Positions 49,201 to 62,644 of a DNA stretch of 64,000 nucleotides are shown here, in pieces; positions within the stretch are counted from its first letter, which is position 1, and every line of letters begins with the position of its first letter. Where the stretch lies: the NCBI GenBank assembly GCA_000497125.2, contig CM035317.1, forward strand, positions 1,328,001 through 1,392,000, given 5' to 3'. The DNA comes from Spironucleus salmonicida (Eukaryota; Fornicata; Diplomonadida; Hexamitidae). The notes beneath the pieces were generated by a model. The model made no database searches and was not told the DNA's origin. It saw nothing but the letters and a program-made list of their open reading frames with translations. Made by a program: the position numbers and the translations under genes.

Positions 49201-52200
49201 AATCAATGTTATTACGTGAATCTGGAACTGGAATATCCCTTTATACCTCTTTATTGTAATCATTATAATCAGATACATTTGTTTAACATATTTTTGATTA
49301 AGATGAAATAGCTAATATAATGAAAATATTATCATTAAATTTAGAATTTAATGTAGAAATGGATATAAAAGATTTAATTGGAATTTTAGGGGTTACATTT
49401 TCTTTACTAATAATTGATGATACACCAATCTCAAATAATATTTTATAAGAATTCTCTAAAAGTTCACTTAATAATGATAATGTCTAAAATATGGGAAGGA
49501 TCGGAAATATTATTGAAAATTATGTCAATAATTAAGATATAGATTTATTACGTGATCAGAAGCATGATTAACATGTTACTTCCAATATGGGGCTTTAAAT
49601 TAACAAGTTCAATACTGTATTTTATTAATAGTTTGATATTTTAAAATTATTTAAAATTTCGAACTGTTCATTCCCAGAAAATTTTGCAATAATGGACAAA
49701 TTTGGTATTTAATTTAAATAAATCTAGGTGGATTTTGCAAACATATCCGTATAAATTTATAAATAAATAATGATAATCTCAGGAGATTGGAATGTTAGTT
49801 TTAATGAATTCACACATTTAGCATCATCATTAGTTAATTAAATATATAAATCAATTTAAGAATTTTTTGATAATATTAGTTTCTTATTTACAACATTTAA
49901 ATATTTTGAAGCACTGGGTTCTCCAACAAAGCAGAAAAGCAAATTAGTTGATGGATAAAGAGTAACTATTGATACAATTATTAATTAAATTGTATAAGAA
50001 TGTAACGACTTACAATCTAAAAAATCTATCAATAAACCTTACGATCCAACATTATTTTAGTAGCTTAATTAACAGTTCTTTGGAAAAAATGTTGATTTAT
50101 AAACTTTAGTATAAGATAAATTTTCCCATAAAGACATGTGGCTTTAAGTATATGCATCAATTGAGGAATCTTCGGCATTGAGAGACTTAGTTTATACAGT
50201 AATCGAGCTACTCAGAACATAGCATAAATTCTACTATACATCGCTTTTATCTGCCCACATAGATGGAATTTTCATGTGTTGTTATATTTATTTTAGTTAG
50301 ACAAATTAATTACCTAATCAAAAGGTTTTTGATTACCTAAAAACAGGTAAATTTTGCAAATTATTTGGTAATACATAAGATTTAGTTAACAAAACCAATG
50401 TAGATATAATAGCAAATTTTTAAATGTAATATGATCCATTTTTGGTATTTTTAACATCACTAGTATAAGAAAGTGGCATACCAGTTGATATTTAATTTAA
50501 AGGAATCCCAACAATATTACCAAATTCAAAGGATGAAATCTAATCATAGGACTTAAAATTTACTACAAAGAACCCACTAATATTGTCTGGACATGCATGT
50601 TCTCCAAACTAAATTTAAAACCATTTTACATCAGTCAATTCATTTAGTTTTCCAATATTACCTGTTCTTGAGTCTAATAATTTACAATACAAATAAAATG
50701 ACCCTGACAAAGTTACTTTGTATAATCTTGCAGTAATTAATTAAATATTAAAGAAAAATACATATTTAGTAAGCTAAGAGCTATTGTTATCTTCAATTTG
50801 TTTACTAGAACTATTAAGAAGATCAGATAATAATTAAATCGATATGTGCAAATTCAATGTTTAATATCTAAATAACCCATTAAATTTAAATAATCGCAAA
50901 TTTGTTGAAGACACAACTAGAAAGCTTATTATGGTCGATATGACTATAGAACCTAAAAAGTTTAATGTTCTACTAAGTAGAGTATTAGCTATATCAGAAT
51001 ACTTTATTATATTTGCTAACTATGGTGTTAATGCACATCAAGATAATTGTTCCACACTAAGGAAATTTTTGGTACTAAGATCCCGAAAGATAATACAGAA
51101 AAGGCAAACAATTTATATAGGTAAACAATCATGTGTTGTCAATTAGCCATTACATAAATATAAAGTAGTTATAGCATACGAAGAACCTTTTGACATAACA
51201 TTTATTCTCAAAAAATCAGGACTGTTGACATAAGATTTTATTGATTCTATTTGTGTTTTAGGAAAAGTATTTAATACAAAATTTTAAGAGATTTAAGATC
51301 CAACTTAAGTAATGACATAATAAATAATCAAATCTATATTTACAGAAAGAGCAACAACGAGATATTATTATGAAGAGTCACGGATTTTGTTATCATAATG
51401 CAAGTAATAGTTACAGTCGATAAAAACTACAATTTGTAAATATTTTTATTATTATGTATTTGATGAAGAAATTCAAAACTATAAGGCTAATAAATTAGAT
51501 ACAATGATGATCAAAACTTTGGATACCTAATCTGAGTAACGACATGTTTATGAGATGGATGATTATTAGTTCTAGACGTTAATAGATATGTTGATTTCTT
51601 CACCATAAAAAATTATATAGACAAATTTGAGAACATCATGTGTGCTTAGTTCCTCATTAGCATAAAAAGAAGAAGTAGGCAAATTTATAAAAGAGCACTA
51701 AAGTTTAATTAGCCTTGAATATTAAAAAACTTAATTTTCGGAATTCAGTATAGAAGATATCAACCTAACTGAGAAGAAACCTTATAGATCTGTAAAATAG
51801 ACCAAACCTCTTTAACTGTAAGATAATCCAATTAGTGCGAAATGTGCATCTGTCAGTATCATTTAAACTGTTGGAATTGGATATGCTAAGTAGTTATCTA
51901 TAGCACTTTACTATATATAAAATATAATTAAATCATTTTTGCCGTAATATATTTAGCTTTAATACCTTTCTAATTAAAATATTGTTACATTTGTGTGTGA
52001 CAAACTTAAGAGTGACAAATAAGAACTTATGTCTAAAGTTGATGATGTTAACAGACTTTATTTGTGTTAATATAAAGTTGAAGTTGGAAATATAGATATT
52101 CCGAAACTTTATCCTTTAGAGTTTGCACTTTCCGTTTAAAAAAATATTTTAAATGAGTATCTTATAACTAAATCTTTGCCCCTGATTTAGAAACTTATTA

Positions 52201-55200
52201 TACCATCAATTGATGAAACCTTAGGTAATTCCATTTACTTATTGATCAATATTATATTTTTTACATTAGTACAATAGGATGGTTATATAAATAATGCAGA
52301 TTTAATTTCTTATTATTTAAGTTAGTGTATTCATACACTACATACATCTAGTGTTGATGATTAAAGACGTTTTGTTGGTCACTAAATACATACTATCTTT
52401 AGTTAAAATTCCAAATTTAGACTTAATATAAAGTAATTTGAGCCTAGTATGATTAATGATTTGACGTAGTTTTATCCAGAAATTACACATATGTCTGATC
52501 TTCTAACTGACTCTTGGACGAAATTAATAACTTTGCAACAGAATGAAATAATAAAAGAATGTCTACCATATTTCTTAAGATATCATAGCTCATTTGTACA
52601 GCTTAATTAATGCAAATATTTGTTTGCAGCTGTTATCTTATATTATTATTAAAATAATTAAGAACTGATGGTGGGATATTTAGGATAGCTGAAAATAGAT
52701 GTCGTAAAGGATTAAAAAGTTTTAAATCAAAATACAGAATCTCAGAATCTCAGTTCAGATAATGATGAAGATGAAGATGAAAGCGAGAAAGATGATGAGG
52801 AAGCATAATAACATGATGGATTTTTGACAAGATTATTTTTAGTTCTGAATTTATAACAAAAAGAGGATACAAAGCTTACATAATTACCAACTATATTATA
52901 ATAGCCATCTCCTTAATCGTTCTTCGCAGTTTTCCTTATATGTAATGTCCTTTAACCTCAACATTTATCAGATAATATTATATTTTATTAGTTGTTAATG
53001 TTTGGTTATTTAAACATGAAATATGAAATGAATAAAACTAAGTTGTCACAATAAAATTATCCAAATGTACAAAATTGTGTTACAGGAATATTAAGAAATG
53101 GTTATTATACATTATCTGTAGATAGATAACGAGTTTTGACAAAAATTTAATAAGATTTCTAAGAAACTTTCAGATAATACTCATCTCATGTAGATTAGCA
53201 TATTTTAATTTAAAAAGTAATGCCAACCTTTACATCATCGTTAATTTCAGAGATTTTGTTCATTATCTCAGAACTTTTTTATTCTTCATCAATAGATGTT
53301 CACAAATATGTGCAAAAAGTAAAAATTCTTTAGTAAAAAGAAGATTATGACCATACAAAACATTATTAACAATTGACATCATTAGGAAAACCGCCTGAAA
53401 ATGTATTTATAGTATATTATGATGAATCTTTTGATATTCTTGAAATAATAACATTTATTTATAATAACTTAGAATTATAAATTTTTGCTAATATTCCTTT
53501 AAAATATTATAATTTTCCTAGTTTTGATGATTTAACAGATTAAATAATTATCACTAAAGTTTAGCCTACTCTAGAAGGTCTAGATATAATTTATAATCTA
53601 CAAAAAATATTCATTTAAAAGAAAACAGTATCAAGTTATATTTTATAGTTACCGATGTTTATTTTGATCCCTATGTCTCACTAAGAAGTAACCTATTAAG
53701 GGATATCTAAATTTAATACAGAATTTATTAAGTTGATAGATTTGGTGCAACCAACATTTGCATTTTTACATTACCCTAAAATCTTATATAAACGATATTC
53801 GTTTTAGATATTAATAGGAATGATGACTTAGTCAGCATATTATCATTCAAATACTGCCAAGCTTTCAGATTAAGTATTATTTTAAAATACATTGAATATT
53901 TAATATATTCGTTTGTTTACGGCTTAATTAGTGCTGAGTAATATTTAAAGCATTAATATGTTTAATTAAGAATCTTAAAATTCATAGTATCGATTTTGTT
54001 ATGGTGAGAAGCGAACATTGAAACCATCATATTCAAGAAGTAAGTACGATGCAGATATTTATTATCTTATAACTTCCTTATTTGCGGACTAAGATAATAT
54101 TTATTAGCTATTTCAAACCTTAATTAACCTTACTTTTACAAATAGAAATGTTATTATTAATAATGGTGAAAGATATGGTAATATTGAAGAAGCATCATTA
54201 AACATAGAAGAAAGTGAGGATAATGATGTTGGTTAAATAAATCCAGTTATTACTGAGGACGTAGCTAAGAAAATAGATATGAACAAATATATTTTCGATA
54301 TTGATGACTAAAAAGATCCAGTTGAAATGGACTTAGACGAAGAGTTCGGAAATACTAGTATGTCTTATGAAGAAGAAGAAGAAAACGATGAAAACGAATT
54401 AAATCAAGTTTAAAATACTCCATATGATTAGGCATAAGAGTCAAAACAAGTTATTGGTGTTACTGAAGAATAGACCGTTTATTTCAATGTAATTAGATAA
54501 ATAATACTATATGAATCACCTCTAGATATTAGCTAGTATTTAAATTTAGAAAGTATCGAAGAAGCAATAGTAAGGCTAACTTTTTGTAAAAATAGAAAAA
54601 TTAAAAGCAAAAGTATAGAAATCTTTACACAAAAAATTCTAAAACTCATTAAAAAATAATGCGAAGGCTATTAACTAAAAAATCCTAATCAGTAAAGAGA
54701 AGAATTCTTTTCATTTTACGGTTCACTAATTAAAATCATATCTGAATATAGTGCAGTTTACAGCCAATAAAAAACATTACAATGCTAAAATTACAGATCT
54801 GTCATGAGTAGTATTCACCTCTAAAAACTAATAACCCCGCAACTCTTTGAGAATCAAATTGAAGACTAACTTTAGCCACTGTTCGACTTATACATTCAAT
54901 CTCTTTCAAAGACATACAACAGATAGCAGTATTATACGAAATAGTATTCTCCAAGAGTTCTCTTCACGGATCTCGTAATGAACCAAGTCAATCTAGACAT
55001 GAACACAATCATCGGTAATAAATAATTCGGTATTTATGGCTCCAAATGGGTTATCAATGCATCATCTTTTCAATTCATCCTTGAAAACCTCTTTAATTTC
55101 ATTAAATTTCGAAACTCAATAGTTTCAGGTTCCGGGTTCAGCAAGTAAAAATTAGTATTCACACTATAAGAGTAACCGGGAATACCAATAATTAATGATG

Positions 55201-55526
55201 ATAATGTCTTATAATTCCAAACTAATGAGATACCGCCATTTTGTATAATTTTGAGAGAGATGGAACTCATTGGAATGGTATACGATACAAGTATTCATTC
55301 CATTTCTGACGCGAATTTCGAATCAGGTGTAGGTTTCCGTGATCTTCACGACATCTATATTTATACTATCGTTAGCGAAACTGGGAAGTACAAAATCCCA
55401 GAAAATTACATATCTGTACCAATTAAAATCAATAACTTGATTCTAGGGTAAGTTCTAGTACGCGATCTGACTGGAATTTCAGAGGTTGATTTTTGTGTAA
55501 GAAATCCAGTTTTTACAATACAGTGA
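37248..55526 (+). CDS. Giant single-frame protein, 6,092 residues, one clear P-loop; family not recognised
   Basis: From ATG 37248 to TGA 55524-55526 there are 6,093 codons with no TGA, a multiple of three, and consistent AT-rich codon use with TAA/TAG throughout. This is one of the longest single frames one could expect in a protist. A Walker A motif, GEAGIGKS, lies at residues 2937-2944 after a hydrophobic strand (TPVTFGVI) and a LLDDERIALSVLIG helix. Acidic patches lie near residues 2798-2823 (DEEDFDMWQDEQDEMSEDEE), 5171-5188 and 5685-5720. The rest is helical. Weak resemblances to dynein heavy chain (AAA3-like layout; the C-terminal REMELIGMVYD) suggest a divergent DNHD1-like member. Midasin and RNF213 lack support. 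It begins 100 bp after SAS-6. Confidence 0.8.
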
Positions 55527-55803
55527 TATATTTTGTTTAAAATCTGTACTTTAGGGCGAGGATTAAGAATCCCAAACTACAACATAGAGCTAAATCTGTT
55601 ATTTTTGGTCCAAAATCAATATTATATAACAAATTTGGAGTCGGGATTAGTATTAGCATAGTTGTGAAATAAAAAAATATATAGTGTGGTTTTGGTTTGT
55701 TATTACAGTGGAAAAGAAGTATGAAAGGGGGCAAATAGTGAGCAAAAATGTGCTAAAAATTTGTAAATGCATCATCCCAGTATTTAATAACAATAATGGA
55801 CAT
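55429..55803 (-). CDS. Possible small multi-pass membrane protein overlapping the giant gene's end
   Basis: ATG 55803 to TGA 55429-55431 gives 124 residues. Two or three hydrophobic stretches are visible (HYLPPFILLFHC; FFYFTTMLILI; LCCSLGFLILAL), separated by polar loops (CNNKPKPHY; NIDFGPKITD). The reading overlaps the last 98 bp of the 6,092-residue gene on the other strand, which lowers confidence. The plus strand also has a short frame here. Treat as tentative. Confidence 0.4.
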
Positions 55804-56206
55804 CGTGAGACAAGAACCAAAAATTGTCTAGGCTGCAAAATCATTCAATTAAAATGATGGTATAGTTTCTTAAAAAAATGATATCAAAAATAGAAAAATC
55901 CAATTATGAAGGCATAAATAATAAAATGATTCTATTTTTTTAATATTAATAACATTGATAATGATTGTTAGATATATAGTTTCAATGAGTAAATTAAATA
56001 TCATTTTAGAAACAAATCAAATTATGATACTATATATTTTTATAAATAAAATTAAGTTGATAGTTTTACTTTATATAATATAAATATATAAATATTATAT
56101 TTTTTGGTATCAATATAGAAAATTATAATATAAAAGTAAAATATTTTAAAAATGTAGAATAAATATACTTTATTATAAATACGGAATAACATGTGGTATT
56201 TTATAA
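55804..56206. other. AT-rich intergenic region
   Basis: About 400 bp at under 20% GC in places. Nothing recognisable is seen beyond A/T runs and short chance frames. Confidence 0.5.
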
Positions 56207-56725
56207 ATGAGGATGAACTCTCCAGAATTAACAAATAAACGCTATATTTCACCTAGTGGATTGCGTGCACGAACCCCTGCAGTCAAGTATGATTAACGAC
56301 GGGATAGACTAAAATTTGAGTATAATATAGTTCCTGGCCCTAATTTTTATGTTAAAGAACATTAAGATGTTTAAACTGTTAAGTCTCCTACGTTAAATTA
56401 ATCACAACGAGTATCTGAATTTTTAAAATCTACCTCATAACTTCCGCATTTACTAGAAATTGAAACCTTAGATAGTTTCAAATAAGTTAATTCCCACAAA
56501 CGAATACCAGTTAGCCTGCCTAATTCTCTCAGATCATCAAATGGAAATTCGTATATAAAATGTGATAAATAGATTAAAACCAGCCCATTTAGCTACTCCC
56601 CATTAAAATAGTAACTGTAAAAGACAAAAATTATGGGATGTGATAGATTTAAAGCAGAGAAGATTAACTATTATGATTAAGATAGGGGTCCTGTTGGGTA
56701 TACATATTTTAATAAAATATAGTGA
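56207..56725 (+). CDS. PG-rich, STPGR-like axonemal or tail protein, 172 residues
   Basis: ATG 56207 (or in-frame ATG 56213) to TGA 56723-56725 gives 172 residues, basic and Ser/Pro-rich. IVPGPNFYVKE matches the sperm-tail PG-rich repeat core (PGPxxY), and GPVGYTYFNK near the end is a weak second copy. Such proteins lie on or in doublet microtubules. The rest (SGLRARTPAVKYDQRRDRLK) is disordered. The family call rests on the short motif alone. Confidence 0.55.
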
Positions 56726-56905
56726 GTATTTCATTTTAATTCGAATCTAATTGATTTAGAGATTTTTGTTTATGAAAGATTTATCATGTATTATAATATT
56801 ATAATCGACATATTTATAACAAAAGTAATTTAATTTTGTAAATTATAAATTATATTATAATTACCTTTAAAAAATTCTTTCCAATTTTTTCATTCCCTCA
56901 TCTTA

Positions 56906-59900
56906 ATGAACGTATAGTAGTAGATTCAAGAAGCTATACGTAGAGCAGAAGAACAGTGTCTAAACGCCGTTTAAGAGGAACATAAGAATGCCTATTTATA
57001 ATTACGCCAAATTATTTAATAGCATGGTATTGATTCTCTTAATTAAGAATAAAAGTCTTATTATCAGTAGATGGACTAGTATATTGAATAACAGAGAAAG
57101 GCAGCTGTAGATTAAATCATGGTATAAAATCCTTAAGCATAATATTAATCATCTGAATAAAAAATTGATTTTTCCTCACCGGAATATGGTAGTTAGTTGA
57201 GGACCTACGTTATGGATATAGTTTAACTACCAATCCATATGCTAGAGTAAAAATTTAAAGCTCTTTTCATCAGTTTAATTTAAAAAGGTTACGGTAGATC
57301 TGCTGCCTTGTAGCATTTGAGAAACGTACTTTAATAGGTTGATCAGTACAACCCAAATCCTGAAAAACAAGCTAATATTGCTAGGATTTGGGAAGGAATT
57401 CAGGTTATGTAAGAAGGTGGTGACGAAGATGATGAAGGAGAAACAATTAATGGAGTTTACATTCGTCCTATTCCTTTTACTATCCCCGATGAAATTATCA
57501 CATATATGATTTTACCAGTTAGAGCTTAGTAATTGTTGAACTAGCGTCTTAGAACGGGTGAATCTGTCCCACACACTATTTTCATTAAAAGAAGAAAAGG
57601 AAGACCTAGTAAAGATACCGGGGTAGCCCATGAGTTTTACACACCTGTTTTTAGAATAGGGTAGATAGAAACGGATGTTCTTTAGTTCTTCTATTCTGAC
57701 TCTCCTTAATTAGCCTCTGATGTCGAGTAATTAGCTAAAAAAATTTATGAATAAAGAGATTTTTATTTAAGACCAGAAAATAGAAACTAAGTTAGCCAAC
57801 CAACTTCAGCCCCAACTTATAACTCTATGCCTGCTTATGGTACTACTACTTATCAAGCTCCAGCTACTACAGATCCATACGGATTATAAGGACAATATAA
57901 TTTTGGTGGCGGTGCCACTACCTCTCAATATGGAACTTCTGCTAGTGGAGTATATGGTGCAGCCGCCCCTGGTTTTAACCAATATAATCCATATGGAGCT
58001 ACGGCTGCGAGTGGTTTAGGTCAAGAAGGTTCAGAATATGATGACGCGTCACATATACCTACCGAATCGGATGAATTTGTAGAGGAACAGGTTAGTGATG
58101 ATACATCTGAATAACCTATGATGCCTAGTGATTCCGGTGATGATGATCACGAATCCTTTGGAGTTAAAAGCGAGCCCTCTGTTTAAGATTCAGATTATTT
58201 GCCTAGCCCAGAAAATATTGAAGAAGAGGAAGAGGCAGACGAGATTTATATTGAAAAAGTTATCGAATGTAAGGAAATCCCTATATCGGAGGCTTGGAAA
58301 TATCCTCCTAGTATTATGGTAGTCCCTAGACCACCAAACTATACTAAATTTGACAGTTATAAGCCATCAGGTGCCTTACCTGTTCCTCGTTCAGATGCTG
58401 GTTCTATATTAGATAGATTAGGTTAAATTGAAGAGGATGTTAACGGCGAATAAGTCTAGATAATGACTTAAAATACCTAAAATACGCAGTCTGTTTTCAT
58501 TTATTTAATTAAATGGAGAGATAACGCATATTATCATTCCACATGGGAAGTTGAAGACTTTTTAACCCATCTTACTTCTTTCATTAAGGTTTAAAACTTT
58601 AAGACTGAATATAAGGAAAGAAAAATCGTTCTTTAATCTGATAAATTATCCTCAGACGAGAAATAAGTTATAATTGATTAGGGTGAAGAAAGAAAACATA
58701 ATTACAAGCTCTACTGTGAACCTGAAAAGATTGTAGCTTATGATGTAAAAGAAGACTAGAAAGCTAGTTTAGAAGAGCGCCTATCAAAGATTCGTTAAAT
58801 AATTCGCGAAAAGGGTATGAAATCAGATGCAATATGCGGTGCCTTCTCTAGTTCAATTGATAAAATTTTCTATAATAACTAGAATAGTAAGCCTGAAATT
58901 GATGATAAAGGATTTGTAGTTAATCAAGAATCTAGCGGTGTTGTATCATTTAAAGGTTATTTCTATCTTATTAAATGGAAAAATTTATCTTATTCCCAGT
59001 CCACATGGGAAATTCATGAAGATTTGGCTAATATGTTCGGCGAAGATAAAGTTAAGGCTCTTATTAGAGCTTATACTAAGAGAAGTTAGCCTATTAAGAA
59101 GATGCTTTCTACAAACTATTTAAAGTTCAATGAAAGACCTATTTTCAAAGAATTCACATCAGCACATCCAGATTTCTTACTAGATGTCAACAAAGAATTT
59201 ATCTTGAAACCCCACCAAATTAGAGGTGTAAATGTTTTACTTTACAACTATTGTTAGCATAAAAATATTATTCTAGCAGATCAGTTAGGGTTGGGTAAAA
59301 CAGTATAAGCGGTAGTATTTTTATCTGCACTGTATCATTAATTTTTGGTTCCTGGACCTTTCCTTATTGTAGCACCTTTAACTACCATCTAAGCTTGGAT
59401 TCAAACTATAAATGATTGGTTCCCTGATTGTAATCTTGTAAATTTAATTGGTAGCAAAAAGGACAGACAGATAATTATTGATAATGAATTAGTATAAATC
59501 GTCAATGGCAATGTTACCAACAAATTCCACATAATTTTAACAACTCCATCTATCGCTTTAATTGAAGAACTTGAATTAAAGAAGTTTAAATATAGAGGAT
59601 TTTTAATTGATGAAGCTCATTCTATTAAAAATGAAAGATCTAAGAGAAATAAAATCTTTACTTCATTCACTACAGATTGTAAGCTTCTAATAACTGGAAC
59701 TCCTATTTAAAATTCAATTTCTGAATTCTATAACTTACTTCATTTCATTGATGCAGAGGTCTTTAAAAATTAATAAGAATTTGAAAAGTACGGTTCTTTA
59801 GATGATTTCCGCGATGGTCTTAATAAAGTTGTTATTAAGAATGAAAATTCAGAGTAAGAACTGATAAATAGTACTAAGATGAAGGAAGTTGATAAAATTG

Positions 59901-62341
59901 ATAAGTAAAATATATTTGCATAATCAGACTCTGAGGATTTAGATCTTCCTCTTAATATGAAGCCATCTGATATCAAAAATACTTTTGTCGCCAACACTAT
60001 TTAACCTGACATTATTGATAAAATAGAATTTATCGCATAGTTGCTTAAACCATATATCTTACGTCGTGTTGCTGCGGTAGTAGAAAAATCTCTTCCGGAG
60101 AAAAAAGAGTATATTTTAAGAATGCCATTAACTGAAGAGTAAAAATTGTATTCTAAATCCATAGTAGAGAATAATGTCAACCAACTTACGTCAAATGAGG
60201 TTGTTAAATTAACTAACGTAATGATGTAACTTAAAAAAGTGGCTAATCATCCTTATGTAGTACGCCATGCAGATATTAATACATTAGATCTTAATACCTT
60301 AGTTTCGCAGTCTTCAAAATTTTAGGTTTTAGAGAAATTACTCCCTAAATTAAAGTAAGAAGGACATAGAGTATTGATTTTTACCTAACTTACTAAAACT
60401 ATCAAACTTCTTTAAAGATATTGTACTTTGAAAACTTATAAATATTAAACTATTATTGGGTCAACAATTTTAGATGAAAGAGTAGATGCTATCAATTAAT
60501 TTAATAAATCAAACTCTGAAGATTTCATTTTCCTACTTACCACTAAAGTTTCATAGGGTATAAACCTTTAGACTGCCGATACAGTTATAATATTTGATGT
60601 CGACTTTAACCCTCAAAACGACTTATAAGCCGTTGGGAGAGCCCATAGAATAGGATAAATGAAGCCAGTCACTATTTATAGATTTTTAACTTAAGATTCC
60701 GTTGAAGAAAAAATATACGAAATTGCAAAACGTAAAATGGTATTAGATTATGCCCTTGTTCAGTCCTAATCTTTGGCTATTGAATCTGATAGTTCTATCT
60801 TGAGAAAAGTTTTAGAATATGGTATTGAACAACTAGACTCTGCTACTAAGACTTTAAGCTTCGATGATATTATTGATAACTAGGAAGAAATGAAATATGG
60901 TAATTAAATCCCATCGCCTTCTAATGTTAAAGATTTGCAATTCACTGATTTGTAAGTAGAGAATAATTAAATTTTCTACAATTTAATTGCTCAGTAGGAC
61001 GAACCTTAATTTTTGAACGAACCTATTAGTAGCTTAACTTAAAATTAAGCCTCATAGCTTATAAATGCTTAGATTTAATTTGGTTTGCCAAAACTTGCAA
61101 ATTAAATCAAAGAACATTTTAAATTAGATTTCTCCCCAAGCCAGATTCATACACTTTTCAATTAGCTTTTAACTGAAGCTAGAGAGCATTTTAGATTCTC
61201 AAGATTAGATATTTTCAACCTTCCTCAAGAAATTCCTCAAATATCTTTCTCATTCTAACAGGTTAACTGTGACGCTGTTTAAATATTGAACTCGTTTTAC
61301 TCCATGTTACTCATTGATTTACACATCAAAAATGCATTGTTTAAGCTCCCTAGAGCTCTTTATCAAGAATTTGAGCCTGCTTAGGTTTGGAATAGTTAGT
61401 TTGATACTATTCTACTTTTAGATTGTAAGATTGTTGGTTTCAATGATTTTGATTCGAAAAAGTATTCTGATTTATCTGATAGCGAGATTACCGTAGCGGA
61501 TTTGAAAGATCGTGTTAATTTCTTGATTAAGTAATTATAAAAGCTACCCTCTTCTAAATTATACGAATAGGTACATAATGATGGTTTAGATACTAAATTA
61601 ACATTTGACTCTAATATTAATACTGAGACCTAGGCTGAATAGCGCGAAAATGACATTATCAAAAAACTCTAATATGGAGAAATTTCCCGTACAACCTTCA
61701 ATATTCCTCATCAGAAGCATATATGTACATCGTCATTATAGTAAGTACTCAAGTTCTTCACTGTTGAAAGAAAACGTAAAATATCGTCTTTAGTTGCTCG
61801 CTTTGAAGAATTTTCACGTGCAAAATTCCCATTCAGAGACTTTATTGGTATCACTGTTTTCAATGGTAACTAACGTCTCCACAAGAAGTTTTTGAACTAT
61901 TTAGAGAAGTTCCCTATGAGCAAATCCGAAGAAGATTTATTATTTAAACTTTATCACTGTATTATGGATGTTGTAGTTACCAGAATTGGTGATATTATAA
62001 ATATTGTTGATGAAAAAATTGATGAAATGAAAGAGAAGAACTAGGCAATCAATGAAATAGATAATGATAGTTATGTTTAAAAGTCAATTTCTGAACTTTT
62101 AGACTATCTTTACAGAAATGTTTGGATACACTGTGAAATACGTCATATTGCTGCTCCTTATATTTTAGCAAAAATGGCTGAATGGTATAGTGAAAGTTTC
62201 GACGAAGAACTGCTTGAATTTGGCGAAGATGATGGCGGTAACTGGTTCTCTACCTTCAGATTGGACGTAGAAAACTAAAATGACATGGGTGATCATGGGC
62301 TAGATGCTGATGATAATGATGATGTTGACTATCCTTACTGA
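56906..62341 (+). CDS. CHD-type chromatin remodeller (tandem chromodomains plus Snf2 ATPase)
   Basis: ATG 56906 to TGA 62339-62341 gives 1,811 residues in one frame. Order: a Gln-rich helical N-terminus with an AT-hook-like KRRKGRPSKD at about 230; Gly/Ala/Tyr-rich and acidic disordered linker (290-450); chromodomain 1 at about 528 (IYLIKWRDNAYYHSTWE); chromodomain 2 at about 682 (YLIKWKNLSYSQSTWE); Snf2 ATPase from about 768 with LADQLGLGKT, DEAH at 902, LLITGTPIQNS and LRRV; helicase C from about 1137 with AVGRAHRIGQ; then a 500-residue C-terminus with an acidic end. It slides or assembles nucleosomes. CHD1/CHD3-5 class is likely; no PHD finger is seen. The usual ADEMGLGKT is ADQLGLGKT here. 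Confidence 0.93.
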
Positions 62342-62644
62342 CTGATAACATAATGATTTCATTTATTTATTAACATAAATTTTTAACATAATTCAAAAAC
62401 TCAGAAATAACCTCTATAAAATAAATCCATTTTAAACATAAATTCTTTAGCATTATATAAATAATTAAAATGATTTACCTTAACACTTAAGTCCCGAATG
62501 CATGTTTTAATTTGTTTTGTCGGATAACAATATACTGCTACAATACTACAAAATAATCATTCTACCGCTTTATTTACTTGACTTTGGCATTAGAGTATTA
62601 CCTTTTATTTCATGTATAGTTATTCACCCCTCCAAATTCTTGAA
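62342..62644. other. AT-rich spacer
   Basis: About 300 bp after the CHD stop. A short frame (62468 on) is open but lacks any coding character beyond chance, so no gene is called. Confidence 0.4.

Noticed and set aside
37248-55526. Midasin or RNF213 as the identity of the giant protein
   Set aside because: Only one clear P-loop is visible, with no MIDAS motif and no RING finger, and the acidic patches alone do not identify midasin.
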